From Candidatus Obscuribacter sp. (GTDB lineage: Bacteria; Cyanobacteriota; Vampirovibrionia; Obscuribacterales; Obscuribacteraceae), in assembly GCA_016712465.1 (NCBI GenBank), contig JADJQZ010000001.1, positions 3,906,001 to 3,970,000 on the forward strand: 64,000 bases of DNA. Direction: 5' to 3'. The notes beneath the pieces are model-generated. The model did no database searches. It was not told the DNA's origin and was given only the letters and a program-made list of their open reading frames with translations. Of this stretch, positions 44,964-53,485 are shown one piece after another (the first letter of the stretch is position 1; every line of letters starts with the position of its first letter). A program made the translations under genes and the position numbers.

Positions 44964-46568
44964 ATGCAGAAAGAGAAAAATTACTCTGCTAAATCGATCC
45001 AGATCCTCCCTGGCAATCCTACTGCCACGGCTATCCATCAAATTCTCACCTGGGCACTGGAAAATCTTGACAAACAAGTCGAGGTAATCTGGCCCTCTTC
45101 CCAGAAGGGTTCCGAGTACAAACTGGTGGCCCATGCCGACCCTATGGGCGGGGATCCCAAATGGGCCATGTCGGTCTCAGTACTGGGTAAAACCCAGGCC
45201 CTCTGGGATTTCTCATCATGCGACTCCCTCCTAGTATTCAATCGCATTGAAGCTTCTTTGAACGACAGAGAAGGTACCGAACACGGGCAGGCAGCTGTGA
45301 AAGTGACTGCCGAAGAGCAGGCTGAAGAAAAAGCCTTCTTCTACATGCCCGAAAATGCCACCAAACAGCGTTCCACCCTGCCCATACCGCCGGTGGGGCA
45401 AGACAGTTCGTTGACCCGCACCGCCACCGTGCTGAACGGCGATCTGGCCTTCGTCCAGATCAATGCTCTTTTGCAATCCATCAACCTGGCCAAAATGACC
45501 GGACGATTGGAGATTACCAGCGATAAAGGCACAGCAGAAGTCTTCTTCATCGAAGGTCAACCCTTCCACGCCACCGCCCCCGATAGCCGTGGTCCGGAGT
45601 GTATTTACGAGCTGGTTACTTGGAAAGAAGGTCGCTTCTTCTTCCAGCCCAAAGTAATTACCAAACAGCGCACAATCAACGACACCCTTGATTCCCTCAT
45701 TATCCAGGGTGCGCAGATCCTCGACAAACACAACTTTCTCAAAAGCAGCGGCTTCAAACCGGACGCCATACTGGTAAAGCTTATCCCCAGTATTTCCGAT
45801 GCCGACCTAAAAAAACTTGTACAGCCGGCCATCCCGGTGGAATTCGTTCTACAAAGACGCTTTTACGATGCCATCGACGGTAAATCCAGCACCAGAGAAA
45901 TCGTGGAAAAACTCGGCTACTTGCGCAGCCAGTGGGTACCGGTCATGTGCAACATGCTCACCTGCGGACTGGCCGGCTTCAGCGCCGTCACCAAGCGCGC
46001 CGGCAATCTACCACCGCTGGAACCAAAGACCGTCGACTCCTCCGCCGTACAACAGGTCATTATGTCACTGCGCCGGGGCGACACCGGCATGTTCAACTTC
46101 CCGGCTTTCCTCTATTTTCTCGAACAGGAATATTTCCGCGGGCACCGCTCCGGTAATCCGCTTTCGGTCATTATTTTCGAAATGCGTGTAAAAGCCGGAC
46201 CGAACGGCTCCATCAGAGAGCCACTACCCATAGGGGCACTGCGAGAAGCGGTGCTGCGCATATCCCAGGCCAAGCGCCATAACGATTTGCTTGCCCACTA
46301 CGAAGCCTTCGACTATGTCTTGCTCTGCCCAGAAACCAAAGGTGAAGGCGCGAGAGTCTTTGCCAAACGCCTGGTTACGGCGCTGACAAAGTCGCCACTG
46401 GGCACCGGTGTTGATGCCAGAACTCTATCTCTTTCGTTTGGCGCCGCCTGCGTGCCGGAAGATTTTCTGGAACTGGGTCTTCTGCTTTCAGCGGCTGAAG
46501 CAGCCAAAACCAGCGCCCACACTAACGATACCCCGGTAGTACTCTACCGGGACATGCATGTAGACTAA
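44964..46568 (+). CDS. Protein D: shared N-terminal domain, PATAN/DUF4388, degenerate GGDEF
   Basis: A 534-residue soluble protein. Residues 26-99 resemble the first domain of A and B (VEVIW at 39-43, DPKWAMS, ALW at 79-81). Residues about 155-260 are a PATAN/DUF4388 domain (FVQINALLQSINLAKMTGRL, VFFIEGQPFHATAPDSRGPE). The C-terminal part (about 375-530) follows GGDEF topology but has LLAHYEAFDYVLL where RYGGDEF is expected, and ends LSLSFGAACV plus AAEAAKTSAHTNDTPVVLY. So it is probably catalytically dead and may bind a nucleotide or partner. It lies 10 bases upstream of the methyltransferase gene. Confidence 0.8.
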   Translation: MQKEKNYSAKSIQILPGNPTATAIHQILTWALENLDKQVEVIWPSSQKGSEYKLVAHADPMGGDPKWAMSVSVLGKTQALWDFSSCDSLLVFNRIEASLNDREGTEHGQAAVKVTAEEQAEEKAFFYMPENATKQRSTLPIPPVGQDSSLTRTATVLNGDLAFVQINALLQSINLAKMTGRLEITSDKGTAEVFFIEGQPFHATAPDSRGPECIYELVTWKEGRFFFQPKVITKQRTINDTLDSLIIQGAQILDKHNFLKSSGFKPDAILVKLIPSISDADLKKLVQPAIPVEFVLQRRFYDAIDGKSSTREIVEKLGYLRSQWVPVMCNMLTCGLAGFSAVTKRAGNLPPLEPKTVDSSAVQQVIMSLRRGDTGMFNFPAFLYFLEQEYFRGHRSGNPLSVIIFEMRVKAGPNGSIREPLPIGALREAVLRISQAKRHNDLLAHYEAFDYVLLCPETKGEGARVFAKRLVTALTKSPLGTGVDARTLSLSFGAACVPEDFLELGLLLSAAEAAKTSAHTNDTPVVLYRDMHVD

Positions 46569-46578
46569 CTGCTTTCTT

Positions 46579-49257
46579 ATGACGGCAAGCCAGGCACGGA
46601 AAGCGGCTAGAGCCCTGAAGCGAGAGCTGAACGCCTGGCTCACCCGGGAGCTGGAGCAAGGGCTTTTTACTGACACCGCCCTGGAGGCGCACATCTTACT
46701 CAGGGCTATCGGCGCCGCATTCAGCGAAAGAAAGCAGAAGGGTACGCCCCCGGTCTTCACTCTTGAACCGACGCCGGACTGGCCGGAACCGGAACGGCAC
46801 TGGCTCCAGGCCGGCCTGTCGGTGAAGCTGAGCGAGAAAAGCACGGCCGAATTGTTTCGCATCTTCGAGAAGGCGGCAGAAGGCACAAATCTATCAAGGA
46901 AAGCAATATTCGTAGGTCAAGTCTTCGAATCTCTTGTGCAAGTTCCGCGCAGTTCCAAGACCGCTAACTTAGAGAGACCGGACAAGGAAACCAAAGCCGC
47001 CGAACTGATCAGCTTCACCCAGGTACTTACACCACCGGCGGTGGTATCTTACATTCTAGAAAAGAGCCTCGGTAAAGCCCTGGAGCAACTGCCTCAGGAG
47101 AGAGACAAAAAGCTCTCAGCACTGAGGAAACTGAAGCTTCTGGAGCCCTGCGTGGGCACAGGCAATTTTTACTTCACCGCCCTCGAAATGTTGATGTCGC
47201 TCTACCAGGAACTGGGTTTGAGCAGTGCACAGGCATTTGAGGAAACCCTCCGCCTTAACCTCTTTGCCATGGAAATGGACGGACGGGCTCTCACTGTGTT
47301 GAAACTTCTGTGCGCGGCCCTGGCCAAAGACATAACCGGAAAACCCCAGCTACCAGCTCTCAATTGCTTCCTGGCCAGCGACGAGAACCTGCTCGGCTCC
47401 CTGGCTCCCCAACTTCCGGAGTCCATAGCCGACAACCAATTCGACATCGTTGTGGCCAATCCGCCTTACCTGGGACGCAAACTACTGGACAGGAATCTCA
47501 AAAAACTTCTCAAAGACCTCTACCCCGGCTGCCATAACGAACTCGGACACTGCTTCTTAGTCAGGTCACTGGACTGGGTAAAGCCAGGAGGCAGAGTCGG
47601 CTTTATCATGCAAAGCTCAATTCTATCTCTGCCCAGCGCTGCCTCCATTCGCCGGGACATCCTCAAACATTGCTGCATTGAACAGGTGGTCAACCTGGGG
47701 TCTCGCGTCTTCCCTCTCTTATCCGGAGAGAAGGCCGACAGCGCCATCCTCATCTTGCGCAAGCAAGAGGCTAACGACCAGACAACAATTAGTTATTTCG
47801 ATCTGACCCGGCAGGAAGAGAAAGGCTTGTTCCTAGACCGTCTCTCTAAGCAAGAGAAGGGAGCCCCTCTACCCTTTTTCAAAAAGCAGTACGACTTTAA
47901 TAAACACGAAGACTTCACCTTCAATTTCAAAAGACCACGAACTGCCTCTCTTCTCTACGCTACTTTGCCCAGACTGAGCGAGAAAGCCGATATCAAGCAA
48001 GGACTGGCCACTTCCGACAATGAACGCTTTGTGCGCTACAGTTGGGAAATTGCAAATGAAGAAATTGGCAAAAGCTATCGCTATTACATAAAAGGCAAAG
48101 GCGCCAGACGCTGGTATCATCCCCTGGAAGACGTAGTCTTCTGGCAAGACCAGGGGCACCTGGTGAAGGAGGCGGTAAACAGCGCCTACCCCTACCTGAA
48201 GGGCAAAGTACACTGGGTAGTAAAAAACGAGAATTACTACTTCCAGCCCGGACTGACTTTCTCCTTTGTCAACGCCCAGGCTCTCGCCGTAAGGAAAATG
48301 CCGGCAGGTTGCATCTTTGATGTTGGCGGCTCGGCAATTTTCGCCCGCGACATAGAAGAGAATCTCTTGCTTGCCTATCTGAACTCAGGTCTGGCCATGA
48401 CTTTTGCCCAGGACCTCAACCCTACCATAAACTTCCAGGTGGGCGACCTGAAGAAAATCCCAGTGCCGTTTTTTGAGGGCGAATGCAAGGACACCCTCAT
48501 GGATATAGCCGAACAAGCCGTGGTAATCAGCGAAAACCTCTATCACCTTGAGTCACCATATCTGCTACCAAGACCAGGCACCAGGCTGATAGACAAAGAG
48601 AGTTTTGCCAATTACCGCAAGAACCATCATCTCACCCAGGAGAGGTTGATTGAACTCGATTGCCGCAATGACGAACTAATACTGAAGGCTAGCGCCACCG
48701 GTCTCAGTCTGAGCGAGCACACCGAATTACTCAGTTGGCTGGATAACTTCTGGAGACCGGAAACGGCGAAAATCAAAGAAGCTGCTGAATACTGCCTGAG
48801 TGAACTGGCCACGGCCCTCTACCTGTTGATGAAAGCATTATCGGGAAAAATTGCCGATCTCAATGAATTCATTCAGTTAAAAGAAGGCACCGAGCAGTTG
48901 ATGACAACAACCAGCCTATCAGGGGGTTCCCCGCTACTGGTTCTTGATAGCATATTTTTCGCCACCGCCCTTGGTGTGGACCTGAACACCTACTTAAGAG
49001 AGAAGCTGAACGATAAGTTGCGCGCCCTCTATTTGCAACAGCCTCCCTACTTTATTCTGCCCTGCAGCAAGAACACTTACCTGGTGCCCTTTCTTACTTT
49101 CAAGCAAGTGTATTTGAAACAAGACTGCCAAAATTCCAAGGAGAACCTTTTGCCTGAAAACTGGTGCCGGGAAGCAGATGAGAAACTGCAAAAACTAGCC
49201 GCTCAATTGGAAGACAAAGAGGCAAGGGCCAGGCAACTATTTTCTCTCATCCAGTAG
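46579..49257 (+). CDS. N6-adenine DNA methyltransferase, Eco57I/TaqI-like, no visible nuclease domain
   Basis: An 892-residue class I methyltransferase. SAM motif I is LEPCVGTGN at 188-196, and the catalytic motif IV is NPPY at 294-297 (DIVVANPPYLG), which marks amino-methyltransferases acting on adenine. ISFTQVLTPPAVVSYILEKS before motif I is typical of type IIG/BREX-like enzymes. A TaqI-type target-recognition region follows (about 540-690, YRYYIKGKGARRWYHPLEDV and INFQVGDLKKIPVPFFEGEC). The 140-residue N-terminus shows no PD-(D/E)XK signature. No restriction gene is next to it, so it looks orphan. Confidence 0.88.
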   Translation: MTASQARKAARALKRELNAWLTRELEQGLFTDTALEAHILLRAIGAAFSERKQKGTPPVFTLEPTPDWPEPERHWLQAGLSVKLSEKSTAELFRIFEKAAEGTNLSRKAIFVGQVFESLVQVPRSSKTANLERPDKETKAAELISFTQVLTPPAVVSYILEKSLGKALEQLPQERDKKLSALRKLKLLEPCVGTGNFYFTALEMLMSLYQELGLSSAQAFEETLRLNLFAMEMDGRALTVLKLLCAALAKDITGKPQLPALNCFLASDENLLGSLAPQLPESIADNQFDIVVANPPYLGRKLLDRNLKKLLKDLYPGCHNELGHCFLVRSLDWVKPGGRVGFIMQSSILSLPSAASIRRDILKHCCIEQVVNLGSRVFPLLSGEKADSAILILRKQEANDQTTISYFDLTRQEEKGLFLDRLSKQEKGAPLPFFKKQYDFNKHEDFTFNFKRPRTASLLYATLPRLSEKADIKQGLATSDNERFVRYSWEIANEEIGKSYRYYIKGKGARRWYHPLEDVVFWQDQGHLVKEAVNSAYPYLKGKVHWVVKNENYYFQPGLTFSFVNAQALAVRKMPAGCIFDVGGSAIFARDIEENLLLAYLNSGLAMTFAQDLNPTINFQVGDLKKIPVPFFEGECKDTLMDIAEQAVVISENLYHLESPYLLPRPGTRLIDKESFANYRKNHHLTQERLIELDCRNDELILKASATGLSLSEHTELLSWLDNFWRPETAKIKEAAEYCLSELATALYLLMKALSGKIADLNEFIQLKEGTEQLMTTTSLSGGSPLLVLDSIFFATALGVDLNTYLREKLNDKLRALYLQQPPYFILPCSKNTYLVPFLTFKQVYLKQDCQNSKENLLPENWCREADEKLQKLAAQLEDKEARARQLFSLIQ

Positions 49258-49279
49258 GTCATCCAACTACTTGCGGCTA

Positions 49280-49738
49280 TTACTTAACGGGAGTCTTTGC
49301 CGGCTGGCTAACATGGGCAACATGAGTAGCCTTAGCGGCACTGGCAGAATGCTTGGAAGCGGCAGCGGCATGCTTTCCGCCGGCATGTTTCGCCCCCTGC
49401 GACTTAACGACTTTAGCGTGTCCGCTTTTTTCATTGCGGGCTTGAACCGGACTATCCTTGCTCAAATACTCAGCCGGCATAAACACCCTGGCCGGCTCCC
49501 GATTGGCAAACACAAAGAAGACACAGGCCACGGCTCCGGCAATAACAGCGGCGCCCAGGGCATAGAAGAAACCGTTGAATTCAAAATCGACGTGGGCATA
49601 GCGGTGATTTCTGTCAAAGATGCGACCGCTGAACAAATCAACGTCTTCACAGGCATCAGAGAGGGTGCCGACGATACATAGACCCACTAGCAGAACAAAG
49701 AGAGCCACACTAAGGGGATTAGAAAACCATTCTTGCAA
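49280..49738 (-). CDS. Small two-pass membrane protein with Ala/His/Lys tail
   Basis: A 152-residue protein from a TTG start without clear RBS. Two hydrophobic helices (PLSVALFVLLVGLCIVGTLS at 8-27, FFYALGAAVIAGAVACVFFV at about 56-75) leave a C-terminal tail rich in Lys, His, Ala and Ser. No family recognised. It converges with the methyltransferase gene. Confidence 0.55.
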   Translation of the reverse strand: MQEWFSNPLSVALFVLLVGLCIVGTLSDACEDVDLFSGRIFDRNHRYAHVDFEFNGFFYALGAAVIAGAVACVFFVFANREPARVFMPAEYLSKDSPVQARNEKSGHAKVVKSQGAKHAGGKHAAAASKHSASAAKATHVAHVSQPAKTPVK

Positions 49739-49859
49739 GATTTTGTCGGCCCGTCCGTGCAGGCCGCCTCCACGAGTAACGTGCTACCATCCTAGCGATA
49801 CCGCTTGGCAACCCCTTGTTTCTTAAGCACGGCTTAACATTCCTGCAAAACAGCCGCCA

Positions 49860-49888
49860 TTGACAGAAGACACCGACCAAGATATAAC
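49860..49888 (+). promoter_or_regulatory. Near-consensus sigma70 promoter of the TetR gene
   Basis: TTGACA at 49860-49865, exactly 17 bases, then TATAAC at 49883-49888. The expected start of transcription, 7 bases after the -10, is 49895, the A of the gene's ATG. The mRNA is therefore predicted to be leaderless. Confidence 0.75.
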
Positions 49889-49919
49889 ACTGTTATGCCA
49901 AATAACAGCGTTATATCTT
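49879..49919. promoter_or_regulatory. 41-base palindromic operator over -10 box and start codon
   Basis: Arms of 18 bases (49879-49896 and 49902-49919), one mismatch, and a 5-base centre. Half-site AAGATATAAC-A/G-CTGTTAT. It covers the -10 box and the first eight codons of the TetR gene. The length fits a TetR pair of dimers or one extended site, and autorepression is likely. Confidence 0.82.
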
Positions 49920-50542
49920 CCTCCGAAACACCGGACCAGGGAAGCTCCGGAAAGTTCAGGCAAAGGCAGAAAGCCTCCCTGCGCTTGAAGCTCCTGGATA
50001 CAGCCAGCCGCCTGGTAGCGGAGGGCGGCGCGGAGTCGCTCAGCTTGAGAAAACTGGCAGAAGAAGTGGGAGCCTCGACAATGGTGGTCTACACCACCTT
50101 CGGCAGCAAGGAAGGCTTACTAAATGAACTCTGGCGGGAGGGCTTCCGCAGGCTCTGGGAAACGGAAGAAGAAGCTCTCAAACAAGCCGATCCCCTGGCC
50201 AGGCTGCACGCCCTCGGTAAGGCTTACCGGCAAAACGCTATCACCAATCCCTACTTTTATAAACTTGTTTTTGGCGGGCAATTACCCACAGCCCAACTAT
50301 CTAAAGAGATGGAAAGCGATGAATGCAACCGCACCTTCACGGTACTGGTGCAAGCGGTAGCCGACTGCCAGAAAGCCGGTCTAATAGCCGGAGATCTGCC
50401 AGACATCGACGTGGCGGCCATGTTCTGGAGCACCGCTCATGGTGCCATCAGCCTGGAGTTGAGCGGTATGCTCGGCAAGTGGGCTTGTGCCGAAACAATT
50501 TACACTTTGAACTTCGAAAACTTACTAAGAGGTCTAAAATAG
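49895..50542 (+). CDS. TetR-family regulator
   Basis: A 215-residue regulator. The N-terminal HTH is at about 28-75 (LKLLDTASRLVAEGGAESLS, LRKLAEEVGASTMVVYTTFG, SKEGLLNELWREGF), and the C-terminal ligand domain includes FYKLVFGGQLPTAQLSKEM. The first ten residues come from the right part of the operator palindrome. There is no RBS; see the promoter entry. It is followed 2 bases later by a RetSat-like oxidoreductase, whose substrate is the likely effector (inference). Confidence 0.93.
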   Translation: MPNNSVISSSETPDQGSSGKFRQRQKASLRLKLLDTASRLVAEGGAESLSLRKLAEEVGASTMVVYTTFGSKEGLLNELWREGFRRLWETEEEALKQADPLARLHALGKAYRQNAITNPYFYKLVFGGQLPTAQLSKEMESDECNRTFTVLVQAVADCQKAGLIAGDLPDIDVAAMFWSTAHGAISLELSGMLGKWACAETIYTLNFENLLRGLK

Positions 50543-50544
50543 AA

Positions 50545-52152
50545 ATGTCTTTTGACTACGATGCAATCATAATCGGCTCCGGCATGGGGGGCTTAGCCAC
50601 GGGCAGCCTGCTGGCGCAACTGAAGGGCTTCAAGGTGCTCGTACTGGAAAAGCATTTCAAAGTAGGCGGCTTCACCCATACCTTCAGCCGCCATGGCTAT
50701 AAGTTCGACGTGGGCGTGCACTACGTGGGAGAAATGCAGCCCGGCAGCCGCTCTCAAAAGCTTTTTGATTTAGTCAGTGGTGCCGCCGTAGAGTGGGCAC
50801 CAATGCCTGATATCTACGATAAATTTGTCTACCCTGACTTCACCGTTTGCGCTTCATCCAATCGAGCAGTCTATATCAATGAGCTGGTGAACCGCTTTCC
50901 TCATGAGAAAAGCGCCATCCACAAATACTTCAAAGACATAGACGCCGTCAATCTCGCCATCCAGACCAAAACCACGGCAAGCCTCCTGCCTGGAGTACTT
51001 GCCGCCCCAGTCAATGCCTTCAACAGCGCTTTCAATAAACTGGCGATTATATCTACTGCCGACTATTTGAACGCCAACTTCCAAGACAACAAACTGAAAG
51101 CCGTGCTGGTTTCCCAGTGGGGTGACTATGGACTACCGCCATCTCTCAGTTCTTTCGCCATACACTCCTTGATTGCCACCCACTTCTTGAATGGTGCCTT
51201 CTATCCCACCGGCTCGGCAGAAACTATCGCCCAGGCCATCGTGCCAATTATCAAAGGAGCCGGTGGAGACGTGCTGGTCAATCACGGGGTGGAAGAGATA
51301 CTGGTCAAGAACGGCACCGCCTGCGGCGTCACCGGTAAAGATCAGAGCGGCACCACCTTCAGATTTACGGCCCGCCATATCATTTCCAATGCCGGTATTT
51401 ATCCCACTTTCCAAAAACTGCTGCCAGAAAATTACAAACTGGCGGTGCCAGGCTTCACCGAAGAGCTTGACGCCTCGTCCATTTCCATTTACATAGGCTT
51501 TAAACGCAGCCCTAAAGAGCTTGGCTTCCAGGGCGAGAACCACTGGCTGCATTCAAGCTACGATCACGACGCCGAATACGCCGCCCGCAATAATCCGGAA
51601 GGCAAGCCAGGTTTCGCCTATCTTTCCTTCGCCTCGCTGAAAGACCGATTGGCCGAAAAACATACCGCCCAGGTAATCACCATAGCCAGCGCCGCCCCCT
51701 TCAAGCAGTGGCAAAATACCGCCTGGAAAAAGCGCGGCAGTGAATACGAGCAGTACAAAGAACGCCTGACGGAAAATCTTCTTGCCATGATAGAAAGCCG
51801 TTATGCCGGCTTCAGAGATCTGGTCGACTACTGCGAGCTTTCCACCCCCCTCACCGTGGAAAGTTTCACCGGACACCCGGGCGGCCGCATTTACGGACAA
51901 CCAATGACACCGCAAGTAGTAGCATCTCGCTCTTTCAAACCGGATACTCACGTCAAGAATCTCTATCTCACCGGCACCGATATACTGGCTCCAGGCGTGA
52001 TGGGAGCCTTCATGGGCGGCGTCTTCTGTGCTGCCCGCATCATGGGTGCCTTTGGTCTGGCAGAGATAATGACGGCGGCATCCAGCAGTCGCTACAGCCC
52101 GGCAAAGCAAGTTACGGAAGTCGACCAGAGGGTACCCCAGAAAGTCAACTGA
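50545..52152 (+). CDS. RetSat/CrtI-like FAD-dependent oxidoreductase
   Basis: A 535-residue flavoprotein with N-terminal FAD motif IIIGSGMGGLATGSLLAQLK, then VLVLEKHFKVGGFTHTFSRH and FDVGVHYVGEM, typical of all-trans-retinol 13,14-reductase and carotenoid desaturase-like enzymes. The C-terminal signature is LYLTGTDILAPGVMGAFMGG. It probably reduces or isomerises a polyisoprenoid, fatty or carotenoid-like substrate. The ATG at 50545 follows AAGAGG by 12 bases; the same frame is open further upstream inside the TetR gene, but that part is a shadow. It is under the TetR operator. Confidence 0.9.
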   Translation: MSFDYDAIIIGSGMGGLATGSLLAQLKGFKVLVLEKHFKVGGFTHTFSRHGYKFDVGVHYVGEMQPGSRSQKLFDLVSGAAVEWAPMPDIYDKFVYPDFTVCASSNRAVYINELVNRFPHEKSAIHKYFKDIDAVNLAIQTKTTASLLPGVLAAPVNAFNSAFNKLAIISTADYLNANFQDNKLKAVLVSQWGDYGLPPSLSSFAIHSLIATHFLNGAFYPTGSAETIAQAIVPIIKGAGGDVLVNHGVEEILVKNGTACGVTGKDQSGTTFRFTARHIISNAGIYPTFQKLLPENYKLAVPGFTEELDASSISIYIGFKRSPKELGFQGENHWLHSSYDHDAEYAARNNPEGKPGFAYLSFASLKDRLAEKHTAQVITIASAAPFKQWQNTAWKKRGSEYEQYKERLTENLLAMIESRYAGFRDLVDYCELSTPLTVESFTGHPGGRIYGQPMTPQVVASRSFKPDTHVKNLYLTGTDILAPGVMGAFMGGVFCAARIMGAFGLAEIMTAASSSRYSPAKQVTEVDQRVPQKVN

Positions 52153-52237
52153 TTAAGGTCCCCTCGCTACTTCAATTTTGCGGCCTTAAGTTTTTCCATT
52201 TTTGCTTCATCCGCTCTGGCTGCCGCTTCATTGTGCA

Positions 52238-53218
52238 TCAGGCGCAAAACCTTAGCACGGCCTGATAGTGCGAACTCTGGTCAGGGGCGAGCTTAATTGC
52301 CTGGTCGTAATCTTTCACCGCCATGGCATAGTTCTTTAGACCAAAATAGGCATCCCCTCTCATCTTGAGCGCATCGTCATCGTCAGGACTAAGACTCAAT
52401 ACGGCATTCAAGTCGGAGAGCGCCTCTTTATAATGATAAAGTCTGAGCAAGAGTGCGGCGCGCCTGTATATACATTCAATCTGATTATGATTCAGATTCA
52501 CTGCCGTATCTAAGGCGCTGATGGCCTCTTTATACAAACCAATGTCGGTCAACTGTTGTGAAAGAACAGTCCAACTGTGAGGATCATTCTTTTTGAGTTC
52601 CGCCGCTCTTCTCAGATCCTTGGAGGCTTCCAGTCGCTCGCCCATAGCATTCAGAGCCATGGCCCGGTGCTCTAAGTAGCGGGAAGAAGTCTTGTCCAGT
52701 TGCACGGCTTTGTTGAAGTGAATGAGCGCTTCTAGATGTTTGTCCTCATTTGCAAGACCGACACCTTTGAAATCGTGCCCTTCGGCAAGCAGTGGATTGA
52801 GTTTCAGCGCCGTATCAAGATCTCGCTTAGCACGGGCGATGTTATCACGACCTTCATCAACTTCAGCCAGAAAATAATAGCCCTTGGCTCTGAGCAAATA
52901 AGCCTCAGCATACTTAGGATTAAGCTCGATTGCTTTGTTTAGTTCTTTCATGGCCGCCAGGGGATCTTTCTGAGATTCCCTTATGCGAGCCCGCAGGTAA
53001 TAAATACTTGCATCCCTTGAATTGAGCTTAAGGGCTTGCTCGCTTTCAGCAATAGCCTCTTTAAATTTCTTTTTGTTAGATAGAACCTGGGCCCTGTCCT
53101 TAAGCTCGGCGATTTGCTCGCTCTCGGTTTTGGCAATAGCAGAGTTTGCAGCAGCGATTGAAACTAGAAATAGAGCGGCAGAGAATCCGAGCAATTTTGT
53201 TACCATAAGCAAATCCAC
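52238..53218 (-). CDS. Secreted TPR protein with probable C-terminal frameshift
   Basis: A 326-residue exported protein (signal peptide LLGFSAALFLVSIAAANSAI) with about seven TPR units, e.g. AIAESEQALKLNSRDASIYY and ALIHFNKAVQLDKTSSRYLE. The frame ends abruptly in VLRFCA. One base inserted near 52259-52262 would let it run on as ARAKVLRLMHNEAAARADEA, with a charged helix up to a stop at 52167, as is usual for such proteins. Either a real truncation, or a sequence error. The start is a GTG at 53218; ATG 53206 is an alternative. Confidence 0.8.
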   Translation of the reverse strand: MDLLMVTKLLGFSAALFLVSIAAANSAIAKTESEQIAELKDRAQVLSNKKKFKEAIAESEQALKLNSRDASIYYLRARIRESQKDPLAAMKELNKAIELNPKYAEAYLLRAKGYYFLAEVDEGRDNIARAKRDLDTALKLNPLLAEGHDFKGVGLANEDKHLEALIHFNKAVQLDKTSSRYLEHRAMALNAMGERLEASKDLRRAAELKKNDPHSWTVLSQQLTDIGLYKEAISALDTAVNLNHNQIECIYRRAALLLRLYHYKEALSDLNAVLSLSPDDDDALKMRGDAYFGLKNYAMAVKDYDQAIKLAPDQSSHYQAVLRFCA

Positions 53219-53485
53219 ATCAATCTCTCAGCCGGACTATCCGATGTACTTTGCCTAGGACAAATCAACATCAAGACCTATTAGCAGACGACCTAATTAC
53301 AAAGCCGCCTAAAGGACAATCCAATTCTACCAAGCGGGCGGCATTAGCAAATAGTCTGAACATACTAGCTTATTGCTTCAGCAGCAGCCATCATGGAATT
53401 CTCAGGACTTGCACTTCTCGACAGGTCCCAATGGCAATTGCTCATCGGCAGCGATACACTGCTTCCTCACTAAACAGCAAAGACT

